Positions 63,369-64,000 of a stretch of DNA of 64,000 bases are shown in pieces. The notes beneath the pieces were generated by a model, which had not been told where the DNA came from, did not search any database, and saw only the letters and a program-made list of their open reading frames with translations. Origin of the DNA: Bacillota bacterium (lineage in GTDB: Bacteria; Bacillota; Sulfobacillia; Sulfobacillales; Sulfobacillaceae); the NCBI GenBank assembly GCA_026627065.1, contig JAPNUO010000003.1:186001-250000 (forward strand). The letters are read 5' to 3'. Numbering within the stretch: position 1 is the first letter of the stretch; every line of letters starts with the position of its first letter. The translations under genes were made by a program, and so were the position numbers.

Positions 63369-64000
63369 CCAGACATCGCGCGCGACGGCAGCTGGCCGCG
63401 GCGTGCGCATTGACCCGTCCTTGGGGCTTCGGGCGCAGGTCAGCCAAGAGCGCGTGATTCTCATTTTGATTAGCACCATGCTGGGCATGTTGCTGTTTTC
63501 GGTCGACCAAACGGTGGTGGGGACGGCCATGCCCCGCATCATTGCCGCCCTGCATGGCTTAAAGGAATATGCCTGGGTGACCACCAGCTACCTCTTGGCA
63601 TCGACGGTGGGCATTCCCCTTTACGGCAAACTGTCCGACATCTACGGGCGCAAACCCTTTTATCTCCTGGGCATGTTTATTTTCGTGCTGGGGTCGGCCC
63701 TGTCCGGCCAGTCGCACAACATGACCCAGCTGATTTTGTTCCGCGGGCTGCAGGGCCTGGGCGGCGGCGCCCTGATGCCGATTGCCATTGCCATCATCGG
63801 CGACATCTTTCCGCCGGCCGAGCGCGGCAAGTGGCAGGGGCTCATGATGGCGGTGTTTGGGCTCTCGTCGATTTTAGGGCCCTGGGCCGGCGGCGCCATT
63901 ACCGACCATTGGGGCTGGCGCTACGTCTTTTACGTCAACATGCCGATTGGCGTGGCGGCGTTGATCATGTGCGCCATCGCGTTTCCCGCGGTTTACCGGC
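63355..64000 (+). CDS. DHA2-family multidrug MFS exporter (N-terminal part, cut by window edge)
   Basis: The visible 215 codons begin at ATG 63355 (AAGGAGAGAGGG upstream) with a soluble start of about 35 residues, then membrane segments. The VDQTVVGTAMP stretch is the DHA2 version of the LDxTIVNVALP motif; GKLSDIYGRKPFY is MFS motif A. It probably has 14 segments and proton-driven efflux of drugs or toxic acids. The C-terminal half lies outside the window. Confidence 0.88.
   Translation, partial: MATDSQTSRATAAGRGVRIDPSLGLRAQVSQERVILILISTMLGMLLFSVDQTVVGTAMPRIIAALHGLKEYAWVTTSYLLASTVGIPLYGKLSDIYGRKPFYLLGMFIFVLGSALSGQSHNMTQLILFRGLQGLGGGALMPIAIAIIGDIFPPAERGKWQGLMMAVFGLSSILGPWAGGAITDHWGWRYVFYVNMPIGVAALIMCAIAFPAVYR

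Overview
The window looks like chromosome of a GC-rich, acid-adapted, probably moderately thermophilic Firmicute; a Sulfobacillus-like organism is my best guess. The reasons are strong AGGAGG-type ribosome sites at nearly every gene, frequent GTG and TTG starts, a secreted G1-family (glutamic, acid-active) peptidase, Alicyclobacillus/Sulfobacillus-type sugar hydrolases, and spore-type cell-wall enzymes. This is inferred from gene content, not from a marker gene. I saw no rRNA, tRNA, CRISPR array, phage or intact insertion sequence.

Bases 1-29179 form a plant-polysaccharide utilisation island. On the minus strand a ROK repressor (2772-3938) leads a NIF3-like protein, an enolase-superfamily sugar-acid dehydratase and an RraA-family protein that runs off the left edge. 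Diverging from it are a cytoplasmic GH10 xylanase and a secreted GH30 enzyme, then two complete peptide/oligosaccharide-type ABC operons (7005-12986 and 15988-21649). Between and after them lie GH9, GH113-like and GH3 hydrolases, xylose isomerase, xylulokinase and a YicI-type GH31 alpha-xylosidase. Only GH30 carries a signal peptide, so the logic seems to be limited outside cutting, import of oligosaccharides, then complete breakdown inside the cell to xylulose-5-phosphate and glucose. In both ABC operons the binding-protein gene is followed by a strong hairpin before the permease genes, which probably sets a high binding-protein to permease ratio.

Bases 29500-46100 are mostly core and envelope functions: a polysaccharide deacetylase and a GH18 protein, a CpsB-like phosphatase homologue lacking key metal ligands, a zinc-type dehydrogenase, a flippase, an acyl-CoA synthetase, a pair of trans-sulfuration enzymes, a Bax-inhibitor-like membrane protein, trehalose synthesis (otsA-otsB), murJ and an AI-2E-family permease. 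Bases 45400-48630 are gene-poor: an AbrB-type regulator, a frameshifted membrane-protein relic, a small membrane protein, a 58-residue zinc-ribbon protein with its own promoter and terminator, an acetyltransferase, several unexplained hairpins, and a ~400-base leader with nested stems ahead of a SNF2 helicase.

Bases 48628-53437 are a tightly packed operon: SNF2 helicase, SWIM zinc finger, short-chain dehydrogenase and glycosyltransferase-like protein. Then come the G1 peptidase (minus strand), cobyrinate diamide synthase and a CPBP membrane protease. Bases 56756-62753 are a sugar-acid operon (KDPG aldolase, KDG kinase, YjhG/YagF-type xylonate dehydratase, KduD-like dehydrogenase, ketoglutarate-semialdehyde-type dehydrogenase) closed by a clear terminator. 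With xylA-xylB upstream, the organism may have both isomerase and oxidative routes for pentoses. The window ends in a MarR regulator translationally coupled to a truncated DHA2-family drug exporter.
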